Notes: a model not told the origin generated them from the letters alone. A stretch of 64,000 bases of DNA from an uncultured Alteromonadaceae bacterium (GCA_947494925.1 CANLWS010000013.1:124001-188000), one strand, 5' to 3'. Positions 39,916 to 49,428 are shown, numbered from the stretch's first letter. Made by a program: numbers and translations.

Positions 39916-40677
39916 ATGCCTTCACCGCTAGAAATATTATTCGATCCCGTATCAATTAGTGTTATCTCAATCTTCATTACACTGATACTAATAGAAAGCT
40001 TGTTCCCAGCACGAGCTTTAGCCAAGACAAAAAATTGGAAAACACGGTCACTGTTGGTTTTTGTTATTTATTTTTATTTGGCAACGTATTTACCACTAAT
40101 TTGGGATAAATACCTCATCCAATACCAGCTTTTTGATCTAACACTATTGGGCACATTTAGCAGTGTTTTTATTGCACTGCTCGTTTTTGAATTACTTATC
40201 TATGCCTGGCACAGGGCGATACATGAGAACAGCTGGCTTTGGCGAGTATTTCATCAGATGCACCACAGTGCAGAGCGTGTAGATACTTTGGGTGCATTTT
40301 ATTTTAGTCCAATGGATATGATTGGATTTACTGCCATCGGAAGTATCAGTCTTGTTCTTGTTGTTGGGCTTACGCCAGAAGCGGCAACCTATTTTTTGTA
40401 TATTTCAACATTTCTGGCGATTTTTCAGCATACAAATATTCGCACGCCCCAATGGTTGGGTTATCTAATACAGAGACCAGAAAGTCACGCTGTACATCAC
40501 CAAAAGGGGGTGCATCGATACAATTACTCTGATTTCCCTATATTCGACATAATATTTGGAACTTTCAAGAATCCGAAAAATTTCGATGGCGAAAATGGTT
40601 TTTATCAGGGGGCATCTTCCAGAATAATCGATATGCTTTTATGGCGAGATGTTTCAAGTGCGAAAGAAAAGCAATGA
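39916..40677 (+). CDS. Sterol desaturase/fatty acid hydroxylase family membrane protein
   Basis: The 253-residue integral membrane protein has several helices and the histidine clusters of the di-iron fatty-acid hydroxylase superfamily: HRAIHE, HQMHHSAE, and SHAVHHQKGVHRYNYSD. The family hydroxylates or desaturates lipids or carotenoids. The ATG follows AGGAGAG. It is divergent from the CadC-like regulator. Confidence 0.9.
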   Translation: MPSPLEILFDPVSISVISIFITLILIESLFPARALAKTKNWKTRSLLVFVIYFYLATYLPLIWDKYLIQYQLFDLTLLGTFSSVFIALLVFELLIYAWHRAIHENSWLWRVFHQMHHSAERVDTLGAFYFSPMDMIGFTAIGSISLVLVVGLTPEAATYFLYISTFLAIFQHTNIRTPQWLGYLIQRPESHAVHHQKGVHRYNYSDFPIFDIIFGTFKNPKNFDGENGFYQGASSRIIDMLLWRDVSSAKEKQ

Positions 40678-40795
40678 TTGCCAATGACTTATTCAGGTAT
40701 AATTGGGCGCAGTATGCATCAAAGTGAACTTTTAATTTGTTGCTAATGGCTACTATACGAACAATTGCCCTTCACACTTAGATAGGTTTCAGTTT

Positions 40796-41545
40796 TTGGA
40801 TGAGTTGTTAGGCCCAATAAGGTCTTTTTTAAAATGCCCAACCCCACAGAGTTGGATAGACGAAGCAATTAAGCCGGAAAAATTGCCTGTGTTGCTGGTG
40901 GATCACGCGAACTGTGAGTTAAAAGCTGCGCAAACGGCCATGTTGCTATTGCGCCGTTATGCAGTGGACAAAGACAGTGGCGAAGCTTTGTTGGCCTGGC
41001 TTAAGCCATTTGAGGATTTTGTTTATCGTAAAATTGGTGACGGTGACTTCAGCCAACATGTGACGTTGTCTAAGAAACTTATTAGTAAATCCAGTTTTGA
41101 ACATGGTGATGAGTTAATTTCCAAGCTGGTTTTGTTGATTAAAGAGGAGCTTCATCATTTTCAGCAAGTGTTGGAAATCATGCAGAGCAGGGGAGTCGAA
41201 TACGGTAACCTGACTGCTTCCCGTTATGCTCGGGGCTTAATGAAACATGTGCGTACTCATGAACCAGCCAAGCTCATCGATACTTTAATCTGCGGAGCCT
41301 ACATTGAAGCGCGGTCTTGTGAGCGATTTGCAAAATTAGCCCCTTACCTGAATGTCGAGCTTGAAAAATTCTATGTTTCGTTGCTTCGCTCTGAGGCCAG
41401 GCATTTTGAAGATTATCTGACTATGGCAAGAAAAGTCTCACGTGAAAACCTGGACGAGCGAATTGCATTTTTTGGAAAAGAAGAAACTGATCTGATTCAG
41501 AAAGAAGATATGGAATTTCGTTTTCATAGTGGCATGCCTAGTTAA
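40796..41545 (+). CDS. miaE: tRNA-(ms[2]io[6]A)-hydroxylase
   Basis: The 249-residue protein is MiaE by length and by its ferritin-like di-iron motifs: EELHHFQQVLEIM, EARSCERF and SEARHFEDY, together with CELKAAQTAMLLLRRY. It hydroxylates ms2i6A at position 37 of certain tRNAs. The start is taken as TTG at 40796 because the conserved N-terminus begins at DELLGPIRSFL; no ATG or GTG in frame lies nearby. A diverged duplicate of its 5' end is found 3.1 kb upstream. Confidence 0.94.
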   Translation: MDELLGPIRSFLKCPTPQSWIDEAIKPEKLPVLLVDHANCELKAAQTAMLLLRRYAVDKDSGEALLAWLKPFEDFVYRKIGDGDFSQHVTLSKKLISKSSFEHGDELISKLVLLIKEELHHFQQVLEIMQSRGVEYGNLTASRYARGLMKHVRTHEPAKLIDTLICGAYIEARSCERFAKLAPYLNVELEKFYVSLLRSEARHFEDYLTMARKVSRENLDERIAFFGKEETDLIQKEDMEFRFHSGMPS

Positions 41546-41619
41546 TATCGAAAGAGGCATTCTGAAAAGAGCATTGCATTGTTTATCTGGTTTACACAAT
41601 GCAATGCTGCTAGCCTGAC

Positions 41620-42318
41620 TTATTGTGAAGATTGACTTGAAATCGTGACTGTACTTTGTTGATTCCCCCAACTTTGAACAACAACGTATTGGTTTCCAGC
41701 GCCCTCAATATTTAAATCGCCAGGTTGCGTGGAATATTTAATACCGGAAAACCCTTTGAGTGGGTCTTCTTCATCACCTTTAGTCGTAAATGACTTGATA
41801 AAGCCGCTCTGGTCGCTACCGTACAAACCATAAACGTTTACGGCTTGTTTTTGAGAAAAGTCGAGTGCTTCGCCGGTGTCTGGCCAAACGTTGTTTTGAG
41901 GAACCATCCACAGTAACGTCATTCCGTTTGCAGATCCGACATAGGGTTCGGACCAGCAAATAAAAAGGCTGCCAAAATAAGTATAAGTTTCGTTTGAACC
42001 AACAGAAAAAGCGTTGAAACACATATACCCTTGATTTCCACACATAGAATTATCTTGCTTTTGACTATCCCATGCCGTTGCATTGAGAGAGTCATCATTT
42101 ATATTTTGCTCAATGTTTGCTGGAGAATTCATGAGTTTACCATGGTCCATCTTATTAGCTTGATATTGCCAGCGTGTCGTCGGCGTAGTGTTAATGAGTT
42201 CGCATGCCTGAAAATTGCCGTCTCCACCGTTTATCGTCGCCCAATCTGAAAGTACACTTGAAATAGTTTGAATTGTATTCGCTGCACCGGATACAACTAC
42301 TGAAACTGGAATTGCCAT
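41620..42318 (-). CDS. Orphan protein, possibly of actinoporin-like cytolysin type
   Basis: The 232-residue protein starts at 42318 (GAGGAAAT ahead of the ATG); a longer 5' extension to 42369 is less likely. There is no signal peptide. An amphipathic N-terminal segment (VSGAANTIQTISSVLSDW) is followed by beta-rich sequence with two close cysteines (MCGNQGYMCFNAF), WSEPY and a Ser/Gln-rich end. The order of an amphipathic helix and a beta sandwich with an S-x-P-Y segment recalls actinoporins, but the similarity is weak and by eye only. It is transcribed alone, 60-70 bases from the convergent miaE stop. Confidence 0.55.
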   Translation of the reverse strand: MAIPVSVVVSGAANTIQTISSVLSDWATINGGDGNFQACELINTTPTTRWQYQANKMDHGKLMNSPANIEQNINDDSLNATAWDSQKQDNSMCGNQGYMCFNAFSVGSNETYTYFGSLFICWSEPYVGSANGMTLLWMVPQNNVWPDTGEALDFSQKQAVNVYGLYGSDQSGFIKSFTTKGDEEDPLKGFSGIKYSTQPGDLNIEGAGNQYVVVQSWGNQQSTVTISSQSSQ

Positions 42319-42448
42319 GATTATTTCCTCGTATCTAATAAAAATGTTAAAGGTTTGTGCCAACAACACCGGGATCCGGTAAGGTCATTGGTGGTTAGAT
42401 ACTGGTAAATAAAATCTCCATCAGCTAGACGGAAATTAGTGTGTATAT

Positions 42449-42531
42449 GCTATTAAAATAGCTGTACTTGTTAAAGTCGGAGGGGGGAGAATGTTTACCT
42501 ATACATACTTTAGTATGTCTGATTACATACT
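42449..42531 (+). promoter_or_regulatory. Palindromes upstream of the PEP-CTERM gene
   Basis: Two distinct palindromes are present: GCTATTAAAATAGC (42449-42462), and ACATACTTTAGTATGT (42503-42518, arms of 7). A third ACATACT copy lies at 42525-42531, exactly 22 bases (about two helical turns) after the first. This spacing is typical of cooperative repressor or activator sites. The binding protein is unknown. Confidence 0.45.
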
Positions 42532-42604
42532 TATTTTCGGCTTGTTTAAGAATCCTCTATCACTATATTAATTGTCCTTATCAATCACTGATAAAGAGTT
42601 ATTT

Positions 42605-43372
42605 ATGCACATATTTCGTTCTACAAGCCGACACTCACGGTTGGTATATTCACTGTTTTTTTTGATTTCTTGTGTGTTTTCGAATTTAGCCAGCGCCATT
42701 TTAATAGACGCCCGGTTTGGCATAGAAGTGACCGATTTGTCTTCCACAGACAATGTCATATTGGAAGTTGAGGGGACAGGCACAGGACAACGCCTCATGG
42801 GAGCTTACAATGTAGAGGTGCTTGGCCAACTTTGGGATGTCAGGTTTGTCGATGGTAAAGCCGGTGACATTTTTAATGATGGCGCAGATCTAGATATTTT
42901 CGGGGTCTTTACGGCTCTGACATTCGCTGAAGCAATAGGTGAGCAAGTAATAAGAGACGTAAGCTCCATCTTTAAATTTTTCAATTTATTCCCACAAAAC
43001 ATTAACGGCTGCGGGCCAACGATCAATCCCTTTGCTTCTTTCTGCGATATTCTTGTTCCCTACAGGTATCTTGCATCGAGTGACGCATTCCTTGCTGCGT
43101 CTATCCGCAATGATTTTTCGCTCGATATTACCAATACGGACCTGAATACCCTGCTCGATGCTGATGTAAACACATCCAGCGATTCTAGTGTAGTCTTAAC
43201 TGAATGGGCGAGTGTATTTTCCAGGGAGTTTCGCATGGTATCGAACCCTGTCCCCCCTGGAACCCCGACTGATCCAACGAGCAGTATTCCTGAGCCTTCA
43301 GCAGCACTTCTTTTAATTGGTCTAGTTTTATTGGGAAGAAGAAAATCCCAGTGGCTCAAACCGGTAATATAG
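42605..43372 (+). CDS. PEP-CTERM sorting domain protein
   Basis: The 255-residue protein has a signal peptide (YSLFFLISCVFSNLASA) and a low-complexity beta-rich body with two cysteines. Its C-terminus reads SIPEPSAALLLIGLVLLGRRK, the PEP-CTERM pattern recognised by exosortase. Start at ATG 42605 places the signal peptide properly; the earlier frame start at 42572 is not needed. It would be processed and released or anchored at the cell surface. No exosortase or exopolysaccharide genes are in the window. Function unknown. Confidence 0.82.
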   Translation: MHIFRSTSRHSRLVYSLFFLISCVFSNLASAILIDARFGIEVTDLSSTDNVILEVEGTGTGQRLMGAYNVEVLGQLWDVRFVDGKAGDIFNDGADLDIFGVFTALTFAEAIGEQVIRDVSSIFKFFNLFPQNINGCGPTINPFASFCDILVPYRYLASSDAFLAASIRNDFSLDITNTDLNTLLDADVNTSSDSSVVLTEWASVFSREFRMVSNPVPPGTPTDPTSSIPEPSAALLLIGLVLLGRRKSQWLKPVI

Positions 43373-43505
43373 CTAACAAGAGGGAACAAAATACTAACCA
43401 CTAGAATGTGCCAATAACACAGACTAATCAAGGCGTTAGCTAGAGAAGGAACAAGCCAGTTTCAATGTTTTTCAGGCTCAGATATGCTTTAATCATTTCT
43501 GACCA

Positions 43506-45284
43506 ATGACAATTCAAACTGGTCTTAAGGGTAGGGTGATGGATAGCGAAACCGGGCAACAGGTATATGCGATGCAGGATGGAATTTTCAGAGCGCAGAT
43601 TAAAGAGTGTTGCCGCCCTCACTATGAAATTTTTTTCTCAGCATTACTTGCAGTTGGGTTTGTTGTTTTTCTTGGAATAGACAAGGGTAACAACCTGTTG
43701 TTACTCCTCTGGGTCGCAATAACGCTGGCGGTTCTAAGTGCACGATATGGTTTTATAACATGGTTTAATCGACAGCCCGACACGAACATCGCGTTGGTCC
43801 ACAGCCGCTTATTCTCGATTATTATGTTGGTATGGGGTTGCTGCTGGGCTGCCTCTACCTTCATCTTCTTTCCTCTGTTGAGCACCCCCCAGCAAGCGGC
43901 TTGGTTTGCTATGTTCATGGTAATGGTATCGGCTTCAGCAACATCGCATGCGGTTTATTTGAACGCTTTTTATGCCTTCGCGCTTCCTTATTTTTTCAGT
44001 ATTGTGTGGATGGTCGCCACACAATACCCTAGCCCGTACCACATTAATGCACTAGTAGTCTCACTGGTTATGATTACGCAGGTCGGTGCTGCTAAAAAGG
44101 GAAATCTGGCCATTTTAGAATCGCTGCGACTTCGGTTTGAAAATCTGGATCTAATCGGTAAATTGAAAGCACAAAAGGAAGTAGCAGAACAGGCTAGCCT
44201 GTCTAAATCCAAATTCCTGGCAGCTGCTTCTCACGATCTCAGGCAACCATTGCAGGCGTTGGTTCTATTCAGTACAGCATTGCAGGATGCAATTGATGAT
44301 AAAAAGAAAATCAATCTACTCGCTTCCCAGATAAATGATTCCGTTGGCACTTTACAAGGTTTATTTGATGCTTTGTTGGATATATCTCGGTTGGATGCAG
44401 GGATGTTAGAGTGTCAGAATTCCCATTTCAGTGTGCAAAATGTATTTGATAAATTGGAAAACGATTTTGCCCTAATGGCGGAAGCGAAAAAAATCAAACT
44501 GCACTTCGACGAACAGAACCATATAGTGAATACGGATCCAACATTATTGTTGTTGGTGCTGCAAAACCTCTTGTCCAATGCGTTGCGATATACTCCTAAA
44601 GGTCAGATATGTGTGCTCCTGACAGACTTGGGAGCAAAGCTGAAAATTGATGTTAAAGACACAGGAGTTGGAATAGCCGCTGAGCATCAACAACATATTT
44701 TTGACGAATTTGTTCAGTTGCATAATCCTGAGAGAGATCGAACCAAAGGTCTCGGATTGGGTTTATCTATTGTTAAACGTGTGACAAGACTGATGGAAGC
44801 TGAGCTGAAGCTGTACTCAGATGAAAAAGGAAGTTGTTTTTCTATAATTGTTGATAAAGGCAATTCTTACAGCACAAACGAAGAAACGTCAGCGCAGGGC
44901 ATGATTTCTTCACCAAAACAAACAACAGTGGTTGTTATTGATGATGAGGCCGTAATATTAAGCGCTATGCGCGCGCTACTGGAAGGGTGGGGGTATAATG
45001 TATTGACTGCCGCGGACTTGGAAAATGCCCAACACCTCATCCAAAGCCAGGCTGCACAAGTCCACTGCATCATAGCTGACTTGCGCTTGCGTGATAATAA
45101 ATCTGGAGTTGAAGCGATTAGTCAACTACGAAAACAGTATGGCGAGTCTATGCCTGCATTAATCGTGTCTGGTGACATCGCTGTGGAACGACTTCAGGAA
45201 GTTAAAGAGCAAGGGTTGGAGATGTTGCACAAGCCTATTCAACCTGCAAAATTACGTAGCTTTTTAAACAACAGAATTCTTTAG
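43506..45284 (+). CDS. Hybrid sensor histidine kinase/response regulator
   Basis: The 592-residue protein has about six membrane helices (about 40-195), a coiled linker, and a HisKA domain with ASHDLRQPLQAL (phosphorylated histidine about H243). The HATPase domain shows QNLLSNALRYTP, DTGVGIA and GLGLGLSIV. A C-terminal receiver domain (about 475-590) has VVVIDDEAVI and the acceptor in IIADLRLRDN. The only visible potential output partner is the divergently placed NarL-type regulator 62 bases downstream. Confidence 0.93.
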   Translation: MTIQTGLKGRVMDSETGQQVYAMQDGIFRAQIKECCRPHYEIFFSALLAVGFVVFLGIDKGNNLLLLLWVAITLAVLSARYGFITWFNRQPDTNIALVHSRLFSIIMLVWGCCWAASTFIFFPLLSTPQQAAWFAMFMVMVSASATSHAVYLNAFYAFALPYFFSIVWMVATQYPSPYHINALVVSLVMITQVGAAKKGNLAILESLRLRFENLDLIGKLKAQKEVAEQASLSKSKFLAAASHDLRQPLQALVLFSTALQDAIDDKKKINLLASQINDSVGTLQGLFDALLDISRLDAGMLECQNSHFSVQNVFDKLENDFALMAEAKKIKLHFDEQNHIVNTDPTLLLLVLQNLLSNALRYTPKGQICVLLTDLGAKLKIDVKDTGVGIAAEHQQHIFDEFVQLHNPERDRTKGLGLGLSIVKRVTRLMEAELKLYSDEKGSCFSIIVDKGNSYSTNEETSAQGMISSPKQTTVVVIDDEAVILSAMRALLEGWGYNVLTAADLENAQHLIQSQAAQVHCIIADLRLRDNKSGVEAISQLRKQYGESMPALIVSGDIAVERLQEVKEQGLEMLHKPIQPAKLRSFLNNRIL

Positions 45285-45346
45285 TTGGCTCAATGAATAT
45301 TCGTTGTAAATAGAGCGTAGTGGACAGCTCATGGCACGAAATGAGG

Positions 45347-45976
45347 TTAGTTAATTTCTGGGATAGATATCTGTTTCTCACGGACTTTGGCAATTGCAGC
45401 GCTGCGATTGTGTACGTTTAGTTTTTCAAAAATGGCAGACAAATGCATTTTTACTGTAGGCTCGGCCAAATTAAGTTTGTCTGCAATTATCTTGTTGGGA
45501 CAACCTTGTATAACCAAGGACATGACTTGAAGCTGTCGTGGGGTTAAGTCTATGCGCTTTTCGCGGTTAACCCTACGTTCTGCATGCATGATCGAGTATG
45601 GAACGTATATTTCACCCGACAAAATCAAGTTCATTGCATTGTGCAGTGCAGCGGCAGGAGAATTTTTAGATATGAAGCCTAAAGCCCCTTCTTTAAGTGC
45701 TTTGTTCACGTCATTACGTTTTGTGGAGGCCGATAAAATAACGCAGGGCAAGGTCGGATATAAGGTCGTAAAAATATCCAAGGCTTCAAATCCATCATTA
45801 ACAGGCATTTCTAGATCTATAAGCAACATTGCCAGGTCCAGATGTTCTTCTACGATAATTCTGGCCTGTGCCAGTGAATCTGCCTGAAGCAACTCTATAC
45901 TGCTATCAATTGCTTTTAACGCGTAGTGTAATCCTTCTCGGAATAACGCATGGTCATCAATGACTAATATTTTCAT
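45347..45976 (-). CDS. NarL/LuxR-family response regulator
   Basis: The 209 residues comprise a receiver domain (IDDHALFREGL; acceptor near D54 in LIDLEMPV) and a C-terminal LuxR-type helix-turn-helix (LTPRQLQVMSLVIQGCPNKIIADKLNLAEPTVKMHLS in part). It is convergent with the hybrid kinase gene and is its most likely partner. Confidence 0.93.
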   Translation of the reverse strand: MKILVIDDHALFREGLHYALKAIDSSIELLQADSLAQARIIVEEHLDLAMLLIDLEMPVNDGFEALDIFTTLYPTLPCVILSASTKRNDVNKALKEGALGFISKNSPAAALHNAMNLILSGEIYVPYSIMHAERRVNREKRIDLTPRQLQVMSLVIQGCPNKIIADKLNLAEPTVKMHLSAIFEKLNVHNRSAAIAKVREKQISIPEIN

Positions 45977-46139
45977 ATCACAATAATTAAGTCTCGGGGC
46001 AACGGGTTATCCATTCCCAACCCATTGAGACTAATACATAAAAACAAAACAGACAATTTTCAACGACTTAAATGTCATTTGAGATCATTGTGAAATTGAG
46101 AAGGTTGGACTAAAACCCTTTGTTCGCCAAGTACAATGA

Positions 46140-47318
46140 TTAAATTGTGTTGATTTTAGTTTGTGAGTTTTGATGACGATCCATCTGTTTTCTGAATTCG
46201 CTAGGTGTAGAACCGGTGACTTTTTTGAACAGTGTATTAAAAGTGGTTTTACTGTTAAAACCAGCATCTTCGAAAATGCGCTGTATTGATTTGTTCAAAT
46301 TTTTGGGATCGCTTAATTGCTGCTGAGCGTCTTTAACCCGGAACTCATTAATAAAGTCGTAAAAGCTCTTCTGGTAAAATCCATTCAAGAGGCCAGAAAC
46401 ACGCCGAGGTGACATATTCATACTGTCCGCCAACCCGTCAAGGCGAAGTTCTGGATCCTGATAAATTTTGACCCTCTGCATCAGATCTTCTATTTGCAGC
46501 TGTAGTTCGGCACTAGGTGTTGACTCACCATTTTTAGTCTCACTAGTTTCTTTCTCATCAGGATCGACCATGTTGCGAGTCAAAGATACTGATTGGCTAT
46601 AAACCACCATAGCGCTCATTAGCAGAAGTGGCGGCAGATTGGCGAAAGTACCTATACTTTTAGACAAGTGATACAAGCCAAGTAATCCGCATACGCATGC
46701 TACAAAAGATAGAACCCAAACAAGCGTAAATCCTACAATGGAATAATTTAACCAGGTTAGCTTGATCGTACCCAGGTTGGAATAATTGTGCCGAATTTTT
46801 CGGTCGTATCGCCACAAAATATTTATCGCAATAATGCCCAAGATTACGGATTGTAGTTGAACGAGCGCTATTCCCGGGAAATACATTTTATTAAATGGAC
46901 CAAACTGAAACAGCAATCCAATACTCAAAGCCGTATTGAATATTCCTAGTCCTAATACTAAACCAGAGCCTTTTATGGTTTTACGTATAGGTTCTCCTGT
47001 GATGGCAAGACAATATCCCAAAACCAGAAACCCTTGCAAACCAATGAGCCCTATCTTGGGAATGGTATGATAAGGGTAGAACAAATCATGCATGATAGGC
47101 CCGAGCGTTTCATTGTAAATAAGCACTGTAGATAACGCAGCCGCGCCTTGAGTAAATAGAAATCCAGATAACATCCAATCGCTTTTTTTAACGTCATCTT
47201 TTAATAACAAGGGTAAAATCAGCAAGACTGCTAACATGGTTATTGTTAACACCAAAAAGTCATATAAATTAAAGATGTAAGAGAACACTATTTCGTCCAA
47301 CCCGACTGAATGTGACAT
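46140..47318 (-). CDS. Membrane-anchored AraC-family transcriptional regulator (second copy in window)
   Basis: The 392-residue protein has seven or so membrane helices in residues 10-250, then a charged linker (DPDEKETSETKNGE) and a C-terminal HTH_18 domain (LDGLADSMNMSPRRVSGLLN, then IQRIFEDAGFNSKTTFNTLFKKVTGSTPSEFRK). It has the same design as the regulator at 35536 but is only distantly similar in the membrane part. Its target is unknown; it is divergent from a TPR protein gene with 205 bases between starts. Confidence 0.88.
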   Translation of the reverse strand: MSHSVGLDEIVFSYIFNLYDFLVLTITMLAVLLILPLLLKDDVKKSDWMLSGFLFTQGAAALSTVLIYNETLGPIMHDLFYPYHTIPKIGLIGLQGFLVLGYCLAITGEPIRKTIKGSGLVLGLGIFNTALSIGLLFQFGPFNKMYFPGIALVQLQSVILGIIAINILWRYDRKIRHNYSNLGTIKLTWLNYSIVGFTLVWVLSFVACVCGLLGLYHLSKSIGTFANLPPLLLMSAMVVYSQSVSLTRNMVDPDEKETSETKNGESTPSAELQLQIEDLMQRVKIYQDPELRLDGLADSMNMSPRRVSGLLNGFYQKSFYDFINEFRVKDAQQQLSDPKNLNKSIQRIFEDAGFNSKTTFNTLFKKVTGSTPSEFRKQMDRHQNSQTKINTI

Positions 47319-47523
47319 GTCTACACTAATTGCCTATAACTTACCAAACTAACCATGTTATGCCATGAGACCGCGATAAAGGCCATATTTTTCAGGTTCG
47401 CCTACGCGCGCTGCGTCCAAACGAACGTTCGGATGGGCGATTTGCACTTATCGGGGCGTCAACATATCTAACGTCTTCTAATTTAATTCCTGAGTTTTGT
47501 CATCAGCCTATCAGGAGTTAACA

Positions 47524-48054
47524 ATGAAAAAGTTTATTAGATTATCCATTATCCCTCTGAGTTTTTTATCGGCTTCAGCGTTTGCCAATTTCGGTTTATC
47601 CATCGATGGTATGAATGCAAATATTGAACGTTGCTTTAAGCAAACCCAATTGATTGAACAAGGTATTCCGGCAGAAAAGCTGTCAGCGCGTTCATGCACC
47701 AGGGTTATTAACAATACTTGGACATCAAGAAAATCCGAATCAGCCGCACGTGTTAACAGAGGTTTGGTTTACCTGCATAAAGGAAGTAAGGATAGGGCGT
47801 TAAAAGACTTTGTCCGGGCTGCCAAAATCTATCCTCAAAGATACGAAGCGCATATTGCCGCTGCCCAATTGCTCTTTGCCAAACAAGCTTTCAGCGAAGC
47901 GCTTGCTCATTATGACAAAGCTATCGATATTAAAGGTCAAGATCCCAGTTTATTGAAGAACAGACGTTTGACTGCGTTGTCATTGGAAAATGACAGGTCT
48001 CAGCAAGTCAGCATGAAACTTGGCAAGGATCCAATGGAAGAAAGTCTGCAATGA
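47524..48054 (+). CDS. Exported TPR-repeat protein
   Basis: The 176-residue protein has a signal peptide (FIRLSIIPLSFLSASAFA) and two or more tetratricopeptide-like repeats (about residues 65-145: NRGLVYLHKGSKDRALKDF, HIAAAQLLFAKQAFSEALAHYDKAI). The start at 47524 follows AGGAG. Such proteins mediate protein-protein contact in the periplasm. No partner is evident. A terminator follows. Confidence 0.8.
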   Translation: MKKFIRLSIIPLSFLSASAFANFGLSIDGMNANIERCFKQTQLIEQGIPAEKLSARSCTRVINNTWTSRKSESAARVNRGLVYLHKGSKDRALKDFVRAAKIYPQRYEAHIAAAQLLFAKQAFSEALAHYDKAIDIKGQDPSLLKNRRLTALSLENDRSQQVSMKLGKDPMEESLQ

Positions 48055-48067
48055 GAATGCGGAGAAT

Positions 48068-48090
48068 GAGGTGAGTCTAGGCCTCACCTC
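48068..48090 (+). terminator. Terminator after the TPR gene
   Basis: GAGGTGAG and CTCACCTC form an 8-bp stem with a 7-base loop, followed by AAATTATTTT. It lies between two convergent genes, although its T-run is interrupted. Confidence 0.6.
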
Positions 48091-48105
48091 AAATTATTTT
48101 GCAGG

Positions 48106-49428
48106 TTATTTACCCATAAGTTCCATCAACGCCAATACTGTTGTTTGCACGCCGAAAGCTACTGAGCCATCTGGATCGATTTTGAAAAATGGCGAATGAT
48201 GAGAAGGGACGGCTGGCCCGCCGTTCTTTTCTGCATCAAAGGCCGCTTTTGGCGTGCCCCCTATGACCCAGTAAACACTAGGGATATTTTGTTCGTTGAC
48301 AAAGTAGGGAAAGTCCTCAGCCCCCATGCCTGAAGAGGGCTTGGCGATTACCATGGATTCACCAATTGCTGTTTGCCAGGTAGTACGCAATTGTGAGGTA
48401 AGTTCCTGGTCATTAATTTGAGGCGGTGTGCCTTCTTCCAATGACACGTTAACTTCAGGTAGTTTGTCTTCAGGCAAACCGGCAGCGCGTCCCATGTTTT
48501 CAGCGATACGTTTTATGCCCGACAGCAGTTTATCTCGTGTTTCGATGCTGGCGTTACGCACTGTAAGCTGCAAGTGAGCTTTGTCCGGGATGATATTGTG
48601 TTTGAAACCGCTGTTAAATGCGCCAACAGTCACTACGCCCGGCTCTTTCGGACCTAGCTCCCTGCTTACAAGCGTTTGCAGGGCCATCACTATTTGTGAA
48701 CCCAAAACGATAGGGTCTTTTCCTTTGTGGGGTGATGCACCGTGTGCACCCACGCCGTGAATAATGATGTCGACGCTATTTGAACCGGCAGAGACGGGGC
48801 CTGAAACCACGTTAATTTTACCGGTTTCAAGCTCTGCCCCAACGTGAAATGCCAGGGCATAATCGGGTTTGCCAAAACGTTGCCAGATGTTGTCTTGCAT
48901 CATTTTACGTGCCCCCATAATTCTTTCTTCGGCTGGCTGCGCTATTAACATCAGCGTACCTGACCAATCTGAACGATGGCTAGCCATATATCTTGCGGTT
49001 CCCACCAAAGAGGTGATGTGAACATCATGACCACAAGCATGCATAGTGGGGCGAAGTTCATTGGTAATGGGATCAACCTGTTCCATCGTCGAAGCATACT
49101 CAAGGCCAGAATCTTCCTTCACAGGAAGGCCATCCATGTCAGCACGCATCATTACAAGCGGACCAGGCCCGTTCTTGAGTAATGCAACCAAGCCGGTTTC
49201 GCCAATCTTTTCATGCACCGTAAACCCTTGTCCGCGCAATTCCCTTGCAAGGCGCGCCGCCGTTTTGACCTCGCCCATAGATAACTCAGGGTTTTGATGA
49301 AAATGAATAAACAAGGGTTTGAGGTAGGATTGGTAGTCTTGCTGGATTTTATCTGAAGAAATTGTTGCGCTGAATGTGTTAAATGTTAGAACGCATGTCA
49401 GCAGCATAATCGCAGTTCTGATAGTCAT
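48106..49428 (-). CDS. M20D-family amidohydrolase, exported
   Basis: The 440-residue protein has a signal peptide (IMLLTCVLTFNTFSA) and the M20D amidohydrolase/carboxypeptidase fold. The metal-binding motifs are MHACGHDVH and PAEERIMGA, and the dimerisation/lid segment has GVGAHGASPHKGKDP. Related enzymes hydrolyse N-acyl amino acids, indole-amino-acid conjugates or hippurate. The substrate is not predictable. A signal peptide places it in the periplasm. Confidence 0.9.
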   Translation of the reverse strand: MTIRTAIMLLTCVLTFNTFSATISSDKIQQDYQSYLKPLFIHFHQNPELSMGEVKTAARLARELRGQGFTVHEKIGETGLVALLKNGPGPLVMMRADMDGLPVKEDSGLEYASTMEQVDPITNELRPTMHACGHDVHITSLVGTARYMASHRSDWSGTLMLIAQPAEERIMGARKMMQDNIWQRFGKPDYALAFHVGAELETGKINVVSGPVSAGSNSVDIIIHGVGAHGASPHKGKDPIVLGSQIVMALQTLVSRELGPKEPGVVTVGAFNSGFKHNIIPDKAHLQLTVRNASIETRDKLLSGIKRIAENMGRAAGLPEDKLPEVNVSLEEGTPPQINDQELTSQLRTTWQTAIGESMVIAKPSSGMGAEDFPYFVNEQNIPSVYWVIGGTPKAAFDAEKNGGPAVPSHHSPFFKIDPDGSVAFGVQTTVLALMELMGK

